Source: a virus. Taken from it: a stretch of 47,357 bases of DNA. The stretch is from the IMG/VR virus record IMGVR_UViG_3300025108_000093, positions 1-47,357 of that record. The stretch is one strand, 5' to 3'. The notes under the pieces were generated by a model. It searched no databases and was not told the DNA's origin. It saw only the letters and a list, made by a program, of their open reading frames with translations. Made by a program: the position numbers and the translations under genes. Positions 8,959 to 19,364 of the stretch are shown in pieces. The first letter of the stretch is position 1. Each line of letters begins with the position of its first letter.

Positions 8959-9727
8959 TATATGGAGTGGAGCAAACTGGACGGAAGGAAAAATGCCAGC
9001 AGGACATGGTAATCCAGGAACACCAGAAATTAAGAAAGACTGGTGGGAAGAAGGAGCAGCTGCAGCAATAACTGCAGGAGCACCAAAACTATTTGATTAC
9101 ATTGTAAAACCTACAAAAGTAGGAACTGCTGGAGGTATGATACAAGAACGAGCAGCTCCTCCAGATCATTACGGTAGATTTACAAAAGCAAAAAACAAAG
9201 CAGTTAATTCAATGGCAGAGCAATCAAATCTATTGGAAGCAACTAGAAAAGATTTCTTACAAAGAACAATAGATTCTATTAGAAATTACCCTGAGAGTCC
9301 GTACAAAGATTCTTCTGATGAGGAAATATATAACCATATAAAAAACAATCCTGAAAGGTATTATAGCTGGTCAACAGGAGATGAAAATAAGAATCATTAT
9401 ATGAATAAATATCATACTGATCGGTTTACTAATGAAAAAGGTATGTCTTTAAATGACTTTATAGCAGAACGTAATAGATTAGATGAAAGAATTAAAAAAT
9501 CTTCTAATGCTTATAATGCGTGGAAAGATCAACCAAATGTAGGAAAGTCTATTTATAAATCAAAACTTCCTGGATTTACACCTGATTGGTTAATGCCAAA
9601 CTTACCAGAGAATTCTGTATATGCAAGAGATCTTAATAGATTAAAAGAAGAGTCTTCTACTTTTGATGACTTCAGCTGGGAAGATTTAACTAAAAAAGAG
9701 ACATGGAAAAATTGGTTGGGAATGTAG
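8951..9727 (+). CDS. unknown virion-cluster protein
   Basis: This 258-aa protein has an N-terminus (IW, KMPAGHGNPG, EIKKDWWEEGAAAAITAGA) that parallels the previous gene product. The rest is highly charged and helical (about 75-190) with an acidic/aromatic end. GTTCGGAGG just before the start serves as ribosome site inside the upstream gene. No family is recognised. It is probably a structural or ejection component. Confidence 0.6.
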   Translation: MPNIWSGANWTEGKMPAGHGNPGTPEIKKDWWEEGAAAAITAGAPKLFDYIVKPTKVGTAGGMIQERAAPPDHYGRFTKAKNKAVNSMAEQSNLLEATRKDFLQRTIDSIRNYPESPYKDSSDEEIYNHIKNNPERYYSWSTGDENKNHYMNKYHTDRFTNEKGMSLNDFIAERNRLDERIKKSSNAYNAWKDQPNVGKSIYKSKLPGFTPDWLMPNLPENSVYARDLNRLKEESSTFDDFSWEDLTKKETWKNWLGM

Positions 9728-9748
9728 TATTAAACAAGGAGAATAAAT

Positions 9749-11941
9749 ATGGCTGGATATAATCAAGGCAGTACATACACTGGTGGATATGATAACTATA
9801 AAGAATATATTGCTGAACTGATGGAAAAAGCCGCAAGAGAAAGCTCTACCTTTGATAGTGAAGTTGAAGATCCAAATAGTGAGGTAGTAAAACAAACAAC
9901 TGAAGATTCTAATGGAACAAAACTTACTATTGAAAACAAAACAAACAACCCCAAGTGGAGGGGAGAAAACAACGAACTAAAACTATCATCAGGGAAAGAA
10001 AAAGAAGCAGGAAACAATACTAATAACTCTTCTGTTTTTGATGTGGACGAAAGTGGATTTAAAAAGGTTGTCATGCCAAATGATACAGTAGTGAAATCAA
10101 GTGGTGTTGATGAATTAACATCTCCAGAAACAGATGCGTTTTGGGAGCAGGAGATTGAAGATGAGTGGGATAGTAGATGGAATACATACCGAAAGAAAAA
10201 TGGACATGTAAATCTTCTACCTACTGATGAACTATTTAAAGATATGTTAGCGGACGATAATTATTATGAAGTCCTAGAAGACGATGGATCCTCGACTTTT
10301 ATACCAAACGCAGAAGCAGACCTATCAAAATCTTGGGAAGACGACTTAGCAATACCAAAAAGTAATACAGAAACAGAAGAAGCAGTATTAACTGAACAGC
10401 AAGCTATAGATAGAAATAATTCATTAGCTTTCTTTACAGAATTAGAAAAGTTTGATACTAGAGAACAACATGCTATGTTAAGTGGTACTGTAGGTGAATG
10501 GATTAAAGAAAATCCAACTGATGCCGCATTATTAGGAATAAGTATAATTCCAGTAGGTGGTCCTATATTATCATCATCAATTATGGTCGGCGGTAAAATT
10601 ATTGGAACAGTGGCTAATGTCACTAAGAACTCTAAGTGGGGTAAAAAGATTTATGATATGCTTTTTAGGAAGGATAAGTTTTTAGAAGGAAGTAAAGAAG
10701 CTTTAAAAAGTACACAGAGGAAACTAGCCTTAGCAAGAGAAGCAAAAAGGAAAGCTAAAGAAGTTTTAAGAAGGGCAGAACAAGCTTTAAAAAACACTAA
10801 AGCAAAACCAGGTTCTAAAGCATTTCAAGATTTACAAAGAGCCGTAGAAAAAGCAAAGACTAATTTTTTAACCCATGGTAAAACCATAAAAAAATTACAG
10901 AGTAATATAAAGTCTTTTAAACCAAATAAAGTTTACTCTCCAGAAAAGATTACAGCAGGTGTTGCTTTGGGCACTCTAGGTATTAAAAGTTTATTTGATG
11001 ATGAGCCAGAAGATAAAACCAATACAAGTAAATCTTCAGAAGAATTTATAGAAGAAAATAGAAAGGATGAATTAGATTCTTTTAGTGAAGCTTTAGCTAA
11101 CTTAAGAAAAGATAAAGAAAGTTCTACTATAGCTGATGCTGTACAAAATGATTCTAATGTTGCTAAACAGGTTCTTGATAATCAAAGACGTATTCAAGAT
11201 GAATATGGTATGGAACTAGCTAAAGATTTATTTACTGTAGCTGTTGGAGCCCTATCAGGTTTTAGTCCTATGGAAATATTAGGAGCAAAAGGTGATGAAC
11301 TTATTCTTGACCAAGCCCACGATAGAGCTATGGAACTTCAAGGATTTAAAGATAGTAAAGCTATGGCAAGAGATAAAGTTAAAGCGGATGCAAAGAGGGA
11401 TAAAGAACTAAGAACAACACACCAGTCTAATAGAGATAGTACCGAATCTAAAATGATGGATATTATCAAACAAGGTGGTAAGAGTGGAGGTAATTTAGAC
11501 TCCCTATCAAGCGAAGTCTTAGGTGCTTTAATGAAAGCAGATGAACTGAAAATCGATTTTGGTGATAAGGGTGTACAAAGAGCCCTTGTAAAAGCAACTC
11601 AACAAGCTGTTGAAAAAGGTGGTTGGTTTGATAGTGAAGACGAAGAATCTGCTAGAGCAAATATTACTGGTCATTTCTTAGGTAATATGGCTATTCTTTC
11701 AACTCAAGGAGGAAGTTTAAGTAAAGACGGTTATGCTCTTAAAGATGCTCAGGCAGTTAATAATGCAGCCTATACTAATTGGCTCTTCTCCAAACATTCA
11801 AAAGCAGAAATAAAAGCTGTTTCAACAGCAAAGTTAAATGAATGGAAAGAGATTAGGAAAACTAAAGGTGAGCAATGGATATGGTATAACAACTTTACAG
11901 GATGGGCTGTACAAAATCTGAAACAAACTGGGCAAATGTAA
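9749..11941 (+). CDS. internal virion / ejection protein, 730 aa
   Basis: The first 240 residues are acidic and apparently disordered. A hydrophobic, glycine-rich stretch follows at about 256-291. A long Lys/Ala/Arg/Glu-rich helix at about 305-395 is likely a coiled coil. A second mildly hydrophobic region lies near 490-510, and the remainder is helical. AAGGAG precedes the ATG. Architecture and position before two giant genes match podophage ejection proteins that form a conduit across the envelope. No enzymatic motif is seen. Confidence 0.6.
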   Translation: MAGYNQGSTYTGGYDNYKEYIAELMEKAARESSTFDSEVEDPNSEVVKQTTEDSNGTKLTIENKTNNPKWRGENNELKLSSGKEKEAGNNTNNSSVFDVDESGFKKVVMPNDTVVKSSGVDELTSPETDAFWEQEIEDEWDSRWNTYRKKNGHVNLLPTDELFKDMLADDNYYEVLEDDGSSTFIPNAEADLSKSWEDDLAIPKSNTETEEAVLTEQQAIDRNNSLAFFTELEKFDTREQHAMLSGTVGEWIKENPTDAALLGISIIPVGGPILSSSIMVGGKIIGTVANVTKNSKWGKKIYDMLFRKDKFLEGSKEALKSTQRKLALAREAKRKAKEVLRRAEQALKNTKAKPGSKAFQDLQRAVEKAKTNFLTHGKTIKKLQSNIKSFKPNKVYSPEKITAGVALGTLGIKSLFDDEPEDKTNTSKSSEEFIEENRKDELDSFSEALANLRKDKESSTIADAVQNDSNVAKQVLDNQRRIQDEYGMELAKDLFTVAVGALSGFSPMEILGAKGDELILDQAHDRAMELQGFKDSKAMARDKVKADAKRDKELRTTHQSNRDSTESKMMDIIKQGGKSGGNLDSLSSEVLGALMKADELKIDFGDKGVQRALVKATQQAVEKGGWFDSEDEESARANITGHFLGNMAILSTQGGSLSKDGYALKDAQAVNNAAYTNWLFSKHSKAEIKAVSTAKLNEWKEIRKTKGEQWIWYNNFTGWAVQNLKQTGQM

Positions 11942-11956
11942 ACGCAGGAGGCATAC

Positions 11957-14900
11957 ATGGTTGCAAATAAAGAATGGCTCATTGACAAATACGGAACCTT
12001 TGAAATGGGTGGACGTGAGTATTACTTAGAAGATGGTGATACATGGGTAGATACAAAGTCAGGAGAAGTATACCGTGGAAAAGGGTTTGATACAGCTGAA
12101 GTATTTCACGAAGAAGGGGAAGGAACTAAACCAGGAACAGCTAGAGGTTACCAACAAGCTCAAATTATCTCTGATGTTATCCGAGACCAGGGCTTTAGTG
12201 AACAAGAAGAAGAAGGCACAGGTTTTTATGGTAGAACATTAGGTGTTCCTTACAACCCAGAAACAGAAACATCTTTAAATAGAAAGCTACACCAAGAGGG
12301 TTTAGTTGATTTAACTTCTTACACAGGTAAAGGCGATCAAGAAGCTTATTGGGCAGGCAAAATGATGAGAAGCCTTGTGGGCGATGGAGATCAGTATTGG
12401 GATAGAGCTAGAAATGAACTTGATGTTGGTAGTGCTGGTGATATTTATATACCTAAACGACAAGCTATAGATGAAGCACAGTTCGCAGAAAGTCCTTGGT
12501 TGTATAACGATGTAATGTTCAGACATCAAGGAAGAAATATAAAGAACGAGGCTAATTCAGCATTTGCTACTGGATGGGACGCAGGCTGGAATAATATTTA
12601 TGGTTCATTACATGGATTTAAAGCAGCACTAGGTGATGCTATTGGCAACGAAGAAATGTTTCAAAACGGAACTATGGGGGTAGAAGAATATGAACATAAA
12701 AACTCTTTACTTCCTACTTATGCTCAAGATGTTGGCGAGATAGAAAACATAACACAAGCAGGTAGATATATGGCTGGTATGATGGGACAAGCATTACCTT
12801 ATATAATGGGTATCGCTGGTTCAGCAGCAGCTGGTTCGTTTATTGCAGGTGCTAGTGCTCTAGGATTAACTCTTGGTGCAATACCCCCAGCATTAACATA
12901 TGCTGGTGAAGTATACGGTAGTATGGAAGGCGATATGGACGAGCGTAATGCAGCCGCAGCATTGTCTGCAGGTATAGTAATGGGTGTATTAGATAGGGTT
13001 GGTTTACATGGGTTACTTAATTCAAGTTCTATACTTAAGAAAGATGCAATGGAAAAGATAGCTATCGAACTTCAAAAAAAGAAAGGTCTTTCTGAAGCAG
13101 CAGCTAAAGCTAAAATAAAAGAAGCAACATTCCAAGTTGAAAAAGAAGTTGCAGATGCAGCTGGAGCAATAGCACATATTGAAATGAGTAAAACTTTATT
13201 GGCTAAGGAATTTGGAACCTCTTTCTTAAAAGGAGCTGGGAGTGAAGGTGTTACTGAGGGTTTACAAGAATCAACTTCTTATGCAGCATCAGTAGCTGGA
13301 TCTAAAAGAGAATGGAATGATGAGGATTATAAAAGAATTCTTGTGAATGCTATTACTGGTGGTGCTTTACTAGGTGGTACATTAGGTGGTACTTTAACAA
13401 CTGGAAAAGGGTATGGCTCATTTAAAAAAATGCAAAGACAATATTCTCAAGCATCTACAGACGTAGCTAAAAACTTCTTTGGTGATGGTAATAATATAGA
13501 ACAGTATGACGCTTGGATTAATCATTTAGAAATTGAATCAAAAGACGAATTAAGAAATACGTTTAACAGACTATTTAATACTAGCATAGAAGATGAAAAA
13601 TATGGTGAAGCAATAAGAGATTTTAAACAATGGAGAAAAGAGTCTGAAAATGGAAATTTAGCTGGACCTATGCATAAGAAGTACAGTAATATAAAGGAAG
13701 AACTTGAAAAGCTAAATAAAAAAATAATCGACCCTGAAGCAGAGATAACAAAGAGCTCTAAAGCAGATGAAGAAGAAGGGCGTAAGGCGGACAGTATAAA
13801 AGAAAAGGGTGTACTAAGAACTCTTGCTGAACTTCCTGGCAGGGCTGTACAAAAGGGCGGGGCAAGACTATTAGAAAAGTTTATGAATAGTAATGATGTA
13901 AGTGATGCAGCAAAGCATAAGCTTGCTATTATAATGGATACATTTGCTCCCTCTAACACATCTCATATGGCAGGTATGGCTGCATACAAATATAAAACAC
14001 TATTAATGCATAGCCTTTTAAACCACGCTGACATGGTCAAATCTGAGTTTATTCGTATATTTAATACTAGGAAGGCGGGTAAGGATTATAATACGAAAAT
14101 GAGAGAATTTGAAGCTTGGCAGAGAGAAACTGATGAAGGTAACACTAATGGACCTATGCATAAAAAGTATAGATATATTGAAAAAGACTTGATTACACTA
14201 CATGAAAGAATAAATAGTTCAACTAACGCCCTTTGGGCTGCACATAGTAATTTAGTAGAGGAAGTTAGAGACCCTTTAAAGGGTTATTTTTACAAATCTG
14301 CTGTGTTAAATCCAGAGGCTGTCAGAAAAAATAAAGAGTTATTTATCCAAACATTAGTTACTGGCTGGCATTCTCCTGCAGAAGGGAAAAAACCACCTGA
14401 TTTAAGAAGAATGAAGCATGAAGCAGCTGTGCAATTATGGGAGGATATTGTTAATACTCCCGAAGGATACGCCCACGATAACACTAAAGATATTGCATTT
14501 AAACATCGTAAGGCTGGTACCCTAAGAAGAACAGAGTTATATCTTAGAGATTCTCAAGTAATGAATGAGGTTTTCTTAGAGAAAGATAACTTTGAAAAGT
14601 TGAAGCTTAATATTACCTCTACCATTAACCATGATATGGATAGAAAAATGCTTGGTAAAAATGGTATAAATTTAGATAGGGCGTTAATAGACCTTAAAAA
14701 AGAAATGGGAGATACTTGGGACCCTAGAATTAATGCTTTAGTTAAAGACTCTGTTGCAGCAAGTAGGGGAGATTATAAACCAATAAGCAATAAGTTCTTG
14801 GCTAGTATTCAAGGGCACTTAACTTTCATTGGAACAATAACTCAACTTGATACATCTGTACTTGCGTCTTTACCTGAGATAGGTTTATTACTTCTTAATG

Positions 14901-16042
14901 CACCAAAGCATGGAGGAATTGTAGGAATAATTAAAAAGGCTAGTAGAGACTTAAAGAAACATTATAAAAGGTCTTTAATAGAAACAGCTCAGAATGTAAA
15001 GAGTGGTCTAGGAATAAATATGGACGAATACACCCAAAACCAATTGGATTTTTATAACTTTGGTTATGATTCAATTAAGCATGGTGTAATGGGACATATG
15101 GATATTGGACAAGAAATTGATCATATGTCTAAGTTTAAAAAGAATATGCTACAAACTTTCTTTACTTTAAACTTACTTAAACCATATACTGATAGTACTC
15201 GTGTAGCTAAATTAGCAATGGCACAAGATGCAATTGTTGATGATTTATATATTGTATCTACATATTTAGATGGCGGAAGTAACTATGCAGCTGATGCTTA
15301 TGAAAGGTTAAGGGAATTAAATGTTAACCCAACTAAACTAGCACAAGAATATAAAGATGCTATCATAATATTGAGAGCTGACCCTACAATTATAAATAGA
15401 GATGTAATGTATAATAAAATAGCTAACGATGAAAGGTTTGTTAATTTAATAGAACAGTTACAGATTGCTAGGAACTCATATGTAGATAACGTGTTAGCTA
15501 ATCCTAATGCAATAGATAGACCTTTATGGTACTCTAATCCTCATTTTAGGTTAATGACACAATACAAGGGTTTCCTATCAACTTTTACTTCTCATATTCT
15601 ACCTAGGATTTATAGGCAGGTGAGGCATGGTAATCCTGAAGCAAGATATCAGGCGGTTGCAATGGCTGCAACTATGATTATGTTTGGGTTTTTAGGACAA
15701 GACTTAAAAGATGAATGGAAATTTAAAGATGGATATAATCCATGGATAGAAGACACAGCAGAAATACAAAGAGGACTAGTGTCTTCTGGATTATTAGGAA
15801 CTCCTGGAGAGTTAGTGAATATCATTCATCCTATTTATGATTTTAATAGAGACGCTATAGACTTTGCTAATGAATTTGCAGGACCTTTTACAGGAACTCT
15901 GGCTAATTCAGCTAAGTTAATCGAAAGTGTTGTAGGTGGAGATGGAGCAAGAGCTGCTTATTATGGAAAGAAATTTACTCCTTTAGTGGGTAGATGGAAG
16001 GGCTTCAATGAAAGAGGTGGTTCAAGTGAAATTAGCTTTTAA
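11957..16042 (+). CDS. giant internal virion protein with SNase-like N-terminus
   Basis: This 1361-aa protein has the N-terminal pattern EDGDTW (25-30), R40 and GFDTAE (43-48). It resembles the calcium-binding and active-site strand order of staphylococcal-nuclease-like domains, but this is pattern-level only. Residues about 268-325 form a Gly/Ala-rich hydrophobic hairpin suited to membrane insertion. Residues about 535-595 and 696-750 are an internal duplication ending in GPMHKKY. Near 1210-1240 is another hydrophobic patch. AGGAGG precedes the ATG. It is most likely the main DNA-ejection protein, delivered with the genome into the host. Confidence 0.65.
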   Translation: MVANKEWLIDKYGTFEMGGREYYLEDGDTWVDTKSGEVYRGKGFDTAEVFHEEGEGTKPGTARGYQQAQIISDVIRDQGFSEQEEEGTGFYGRTLGVPYNPETETSLNRKLHQEGLVDLTSYTGKGDQEAYWAGKMMRSLVGDGDQYWDRARNELDVGSAGDIYIPKRQAIDEAQFAESPWLYNDVMFRHQGRNIKNEANSAFATGWDAGWNNIYGSLHGFKAALGDAIGNEEMFQNGTMGVEEYEHKNSLLPTYAQDVGEIENITQAGRYMAGMMGQALPYIMGIAGSAAAGSFIAGASALGLTLGAIPPALTYAGEVYGSMEGDMDERNAAAALSAGIVMGVLDRVGLHGLLNSSSILKKDAMEKIAIELQKKKGLSEAAAKAKIKEATFQVEKEVADAAGAIAHIEMSKTLLAKEFGTSFLKGAGSEGVTEGLQESTSYAASVAGSKREWNDEDYKRILVNAITGGALLGGTLGGTLTTGKGYGSFKKMQRQYSQASTDVAKNFFGDGNNIEQYDAWINHLEIESKDELRNTFNRLFNTSIEDEKYGEAIRDFKQWRKESENGNLAGPMHKKYSNIKEELEKLNKKIIDPEAEITKSSKADEEEGRKADSIKEKGVLRTLAELPGRAVQKGGARLLEKFMNSNDVSDAAKHKLAIIMDTFAPSNTSHMAGMAAYKYKTLLMHSLLNHADMVKSEFIRIFNTRKAGKDYNTKMREFEAWQRETDEGNTNGPMHKKYRYIEKDLITLHERINSSTNALWAAHSNLVEEVRDPLKGYFYKSAVLNPEAVRKNKELFIQTLVTGWHSPAEGKKPPDLRRMKHEAAVQLWEDIVNTPEGYAHDNTKDIAFKHRKAGTLRRTELYLRDSQVMNEVFLEKDNFEKLKLNITSTINHDMDRKMLGKNGINLDRALIDLKKEMGDTWDPRINALVKDSVAASRGDYKPISNKFLASIQGHLTFIGTITQLDTSVLASLPEIGLLLLNAPKHGGIVGIIKKASRDLKKHYKRSLIETAQNVKSGLGINMDEYTQNQLDFYNFGYDSIKHGVMGHMDIGQEIDHMSKFKKNMLQTFFTLNLLKPYTDSTRVAKLAMAQDAIVDDLYIVSTYLDGGSNYAADAYERLRELNVNPTKLAQEYKDAIIILRADPTIINRDVMYNKIANDERFVNLIEQLQIARNSYVDNVLANPNAIDRPLWYSNPHFRLMTQYKGFLSTFTSHILPRIYRQVRHGNPEARYQAVAMAATMIMFGFLGQDLKDEWKFKDGYNPWIEDTAEIQRGLVSSGLLGTPGELVNIIHPIYDFNRDAIDFANEFAGPFTGTLANSAKLIESVVGGDGARAAYYGKKFTPLVGRWKGFNERGGSSEISF

Positions 16043-16056
16043 TAAAGGAGTATTTG

Positions 16057-19000
16057 ATGGCTTATAGTAATGTTAGTACAGGAAAGTATGGCGGTAAAAA
16101 ACAAGAAGAAAGACATGTTATTAATGAAAAAAGAATCGAGGAAATAATAGCAGAAAACCAAAAGAAAAAAGCTGATGATGACGAATTTGAAGCAATATTA
16201 AGAGAGTCTGAATACACCCAGCCTATTGTTAGCCCCGAAGCTTCTGAAGGATTACAAAATGTTCTTGATAACGCTGTAAAAAACCCTAGTGTTGGTGCGG
16301 CTATGGGTGTCATTGAGGCAATACCACCAAGACCAAACACTAATCAAGGTGTTATGTCTGGTCCAAATGTAGAAACTTTGACTGATATGGATTTGGTTAA
16401 TAGGGGTGATACATCTGAGTCAGCAGCTACATCTTTAAGAGAGGCTATTAATGCTCAAGATCAAGAGGCTGCTTTAAATATAATGGGTGGAATCGAAAAT
16501 GCCAATATTGTTTTAGAAGACCACAAAGATTACTCTGCTAAAGTAATTAATCAGATGAATAATTTAACCACTGGTATGTCATCAGCATCTTACGAAGATT
16601 ACATTAATAGAGCGGCAGAAGATTTAAGAACAGACCCAAGGTCTGTTGCTGAATATATGAGCACTTGGTTGACAGATTTTAAAACTCTAGAATCTAATGG
16701 TGTACCTGAAGCTTTCTCGGATGCAGCTTTACATGCTGTGTTACATGTGCTTAAAGATAAAACTCTTGGTGTAAAAGAAGGCATTAAAGATGATAAACAG
16801 ACGGAAGAAACACGAACAGAACAAGAGAATAAAAACGCTACTGTAGCAACACATGAAGCTATTGGAGGAATAATTGAAGGTGCTTTTAAAGTTAAGAATG
16901 GAACCCCAACAACTAGGGCTATAGGTGGAGCTCTTGCTTTGAGAGCTGTGACGGATGCTTTAGGTTCTGTTACATACAAAGATAAAACAACAGAAAATGT
17001 TAACAAAATGGGGTTATTTAAAACAGAATTAGAAAGAGTAGATGATAAAGATGTCTATGTAACTAAGCTTACTGAAGCTGGTTTAAATGCAGCGGAAGAA
17101 TTATCTGAATTAGGAAACCTTGTTATACCTGGCATGAAAAGAGATGTTCATAGCAATCCACCATTAAGACAAACGGGTGCATTAGCAACAGTCTCTAAAC
17201 AACTACAAAGAAAAGAAGACCCTAATAGAAGAGCAGGAAAGGCTGAAGATACTAACAAAGGTATTCATGCTTTGAATGGTGTTAAACATAAAATAAACAA
17301 AGATTTGGCTGCTAAAATTAATGATTCATTGAGAAACCAAGAGGTTGTAGATATCTTAGAGGGCCCAAACTTTATAAATATAGAGGGTATTGAATGGAAT
17401 GGCAAAATCCATAAGAGAAGGGAGAATGGAGAAACATACAGGGTTAGATATATAGTACAGGATTATATAAATGGCCAACCTAATACTAACCCAGGAAGAA
17501 AAGTTCCAAACCCTAACTATGGTAATCCAGCTGCTGAAGACTCTAATCAACAATGGTTAGTAGAAGAATATCATGGAGACTTTGCAAAAGATTTAGCTTG
17601 GAATGAAACTTGGCAGTGGATTGCGAATCATGTTGAAGATGGTTTCTTTTACTATACACATTTTATTGGAGGAGCTAAGAGGGTTCATGTTGATCAAACA
17701 TTGGGTAACTATCAATCTAATAAATTAGCTAGGGGTTTACTTGAGGCAGCTCAAACCATTGTATATAACTTAACATCTCAGAATGACCTTGTACCTTTGC
17801 AAGCTGGAATCTTAAAAAAGTTTGGAATGAACAAAGTCAAACATGGTAGTAATAAACAAATAGCAGACCAATTTAATGGGATTGTAAGAGGTTGGAAAGC
17901 AATACAAGATGCTCACACAAATGCAGGCGGTGCTGGTATAGCACCTGAACTTGTAAGAAAAGCTGGAGAAGAAGAGGGTTGGTCTTCGATAAATGCTATA
18001 CATGAAGGTATAAAACTTTTTGAGTATATGAGAGACCCACAGAATAAACTTAAAGAATACAGGTCTGGATTTATAACAGAAATCGATGGAACTGCTAATG
18101 GTGTAGCAATTAATTCAATGTATGCTGGAGATCAAAAAACTGGTTTATATACTGGCATGTTGGGTGCAGACCCACATAACGATGTTTACACCTTAACAAC
18201 TGATATGTTTTTAGAGATAACAAATAACTATAGTGGTTCATTAGGACCAAAGTTTTCTCATATATGGCAACAGTTAGGGGCACAAAGAAAGTACGCTAAA
18301 AAACCCTTAATGACTTTTGGATACGGTGCTGGTGAAGCATCTATTAAAAACGCTTTTAAAAATGAACTATGGAGTGAAATAGAAAATAGTGCTGAGTTTA
18401 AAGGTAAATTAAAAGAGATATTAAAAGATGAAAGGTTGTTTCATAAGTTTGTCGAAGATTCTGCAGTGGCAATGCAAACAGCAATTGGTACTAATTTTCC
18501 TAATCTACAGTCGTTGTCTAAAGTTATAGCTGCTATTGTTACGAGAGCTGTAGAATTAGGCGTAGCACCTCGCACTATTACTGATAATAATGATTTTATA
18601 GAGTTTGGTTTATCTGAAAGAGTAATAGATAAATCTAAGAGTTTTAAAGGAAGCTTAAATAAAAAAGCAACCGCAAAACAAAAAAGTCGAAGCTTGTATT
18701 TCAATACATTTGAAAGGGTTAATGACCCAGCTGGAAAGACTTACAGTAAATCAGCAGAAATTGGTACTTACAAAGCATCTAAACAAGCTCCTGTTTTGGT
18801 AACCCAATCAATGGATTCCTTGGTAATGATGCGTACAATGGATAAAATGAAGAAGCGTTTTGGTAATAATTTTTATGCTGCTCAAATCTTTGACGGTGTT
18901 ATGATACCACCTAAGCATGCTAAAGCTTTTTCTGAAGCCCTACATAAAGAGTTGATTCATTTGGGAAAAAATTACAATGTTATTAATAATTTATTAGAAG

Positions 19001-19344
19001 GTATTTACAATACTGACCCAGCTAGATTTTATGATTGGGCAGTAAAGGCTGGTATGGAAAAGAAACACGAGCATAATTGGCAAGAAATTATGAGGTATGC
19101 TTTAGGTACAGAAAATACTAAAGAAGGAATGCCAGCTATTTATATTTACAATAGAATGAAAAGTGAGGCTGCTGGTAAGACTATTAAAACTCCACACTCT
19201 GTGCAAAAAATTATTAATCGTTTGAATACATTAAGAGGAGAATATGTTGCAAAGATGAATATAGAAGATATGTATCAGTATGGTTGGGACTTTCCAACTC
19301 GCCAGTCTGACCAACACGTTCAGGATTTTAAAGCATCTCGTTGA
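16057..19344 (+). CDS. candidate virion single-subunit RNA polymerase
   Basis: A TTG at 16054 precedes the ATG at 16057. The ATG fits AAAGGAG at 16044-16050 and gives 1095 aa. The second half holds the T7-family catalytic order. A DxxGR-like region is at 532-556 (FYYTHFIGGAKRV, R542, then KLARGLL). Motif A is D677 in DGTANGVAINSM. Motif B is R744-x3-K748-x7-Y756-G757 in RKYAKKPLMTFGYG. Motif C is D946 in QIFDGVMIPP, preceded by QSMDSL. The spacing R542 to D677 and D677 to D946 suits this family. The first 500 residues are helical and unknown. As the last gene of the ejection cluster it may be packaged and injected like N4 vRNAP; packaging is inferred. Confidence 0.8.
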   Translation: MAYSNVSTGKYGGKKQEERHVINEKRIEEIIAENQKKKADDDEFEAILRESEYTQPIVSPEASEGLQNVLDNAVKNPSVGAAMGVIEAIPPRPNTNQGVMSGPNVETLTDMDLVNRGDTSESAATSLREAINAQDQEAALNIMGGIENANIVLEDHKDYSAKVINQMNNLTTGMSSASYEDYINRAAEDLRTDPRSVAEYMSTWLTDFKTLESNGVPEAFSDAALHAVLHVLKDKTLGVKEGIKDDKQTEETRTEQENKNATVATHEAIGGIIEGAFKVKNGTPTTRAIGGALALRAVTDALGSVTYKDKTTENVNKMGLFKTELERVDDKDVYVTKLTEAGLNAAEELSELGNLVIPGMKRDVHSNPPLRQTGALATVSKQLQRKEDPNRRAGKAEDTNKGIHALNGVKHKINKDLAAKINDSLRNQEVVDILEGPNFINIEGIEWNGKIHKRRENGETYRVRYIVQDYINGQPNTNPGRKVPNPNYGNPAAEDSNQQWLVEEYHGDFAKDLAWNETWQWIANHVEDGFFYYTHFIGGAKRVHVDQTLGNYQSNKLARGLLEAAQTIVYNLTSQNDLVPLQAGILKKFGMNKVKHGSNKQIADQFNGIVRGWKAIQDAHTNAGGAGIAPELVRKAGEEEGWSSINAIHEGIKLFEYMRDPQNKLKEYRSGFITEIDGTANGVAINSMYAGDQKTGLYTGMLGADPHNDVYTLTTDMFLEITNNYSGSLGPKFSHIWQQLGAQRKYAKKPLMTFGYGAGEASIKNAFKNELWSEIENSAEFKGKLKEILKDERLFHKFVEDSAVAMQTAIGTNFPNLQSLSKVIAAIVTRAVELGVAPRTITDNNDFIEFGLSERVIDKSKSFKGSLNKKATAKQKSRSLYFNTFERVNDPAGKTYSKSAEIGTYKASKQAPVLVTQSMDSLVMMRTMDKMKKRFGNNFYAAQIFDGVMIPPKHAKAFSEALHKELIHLGKNYNVINNLLEGIYNTDPARFYDWAVKAGMEKKHEHNWQEIMRYALGTENTKEGMPAIYIYNRMKSEAAGKTIKTPHSVQKIINRLNTLRGEYVAKMNIEDMYQYGWDFPTRQSDQHVQDFKASR

Positions 19345-19364
19345 TAAAAGTAAAATAAAAAGTA

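Noticed and set aside
16054-16056. TTG start for the virion polymerase candidate
   Set aside because: The ATG immediately after it is better spaced from AAAGGAG and more usual.
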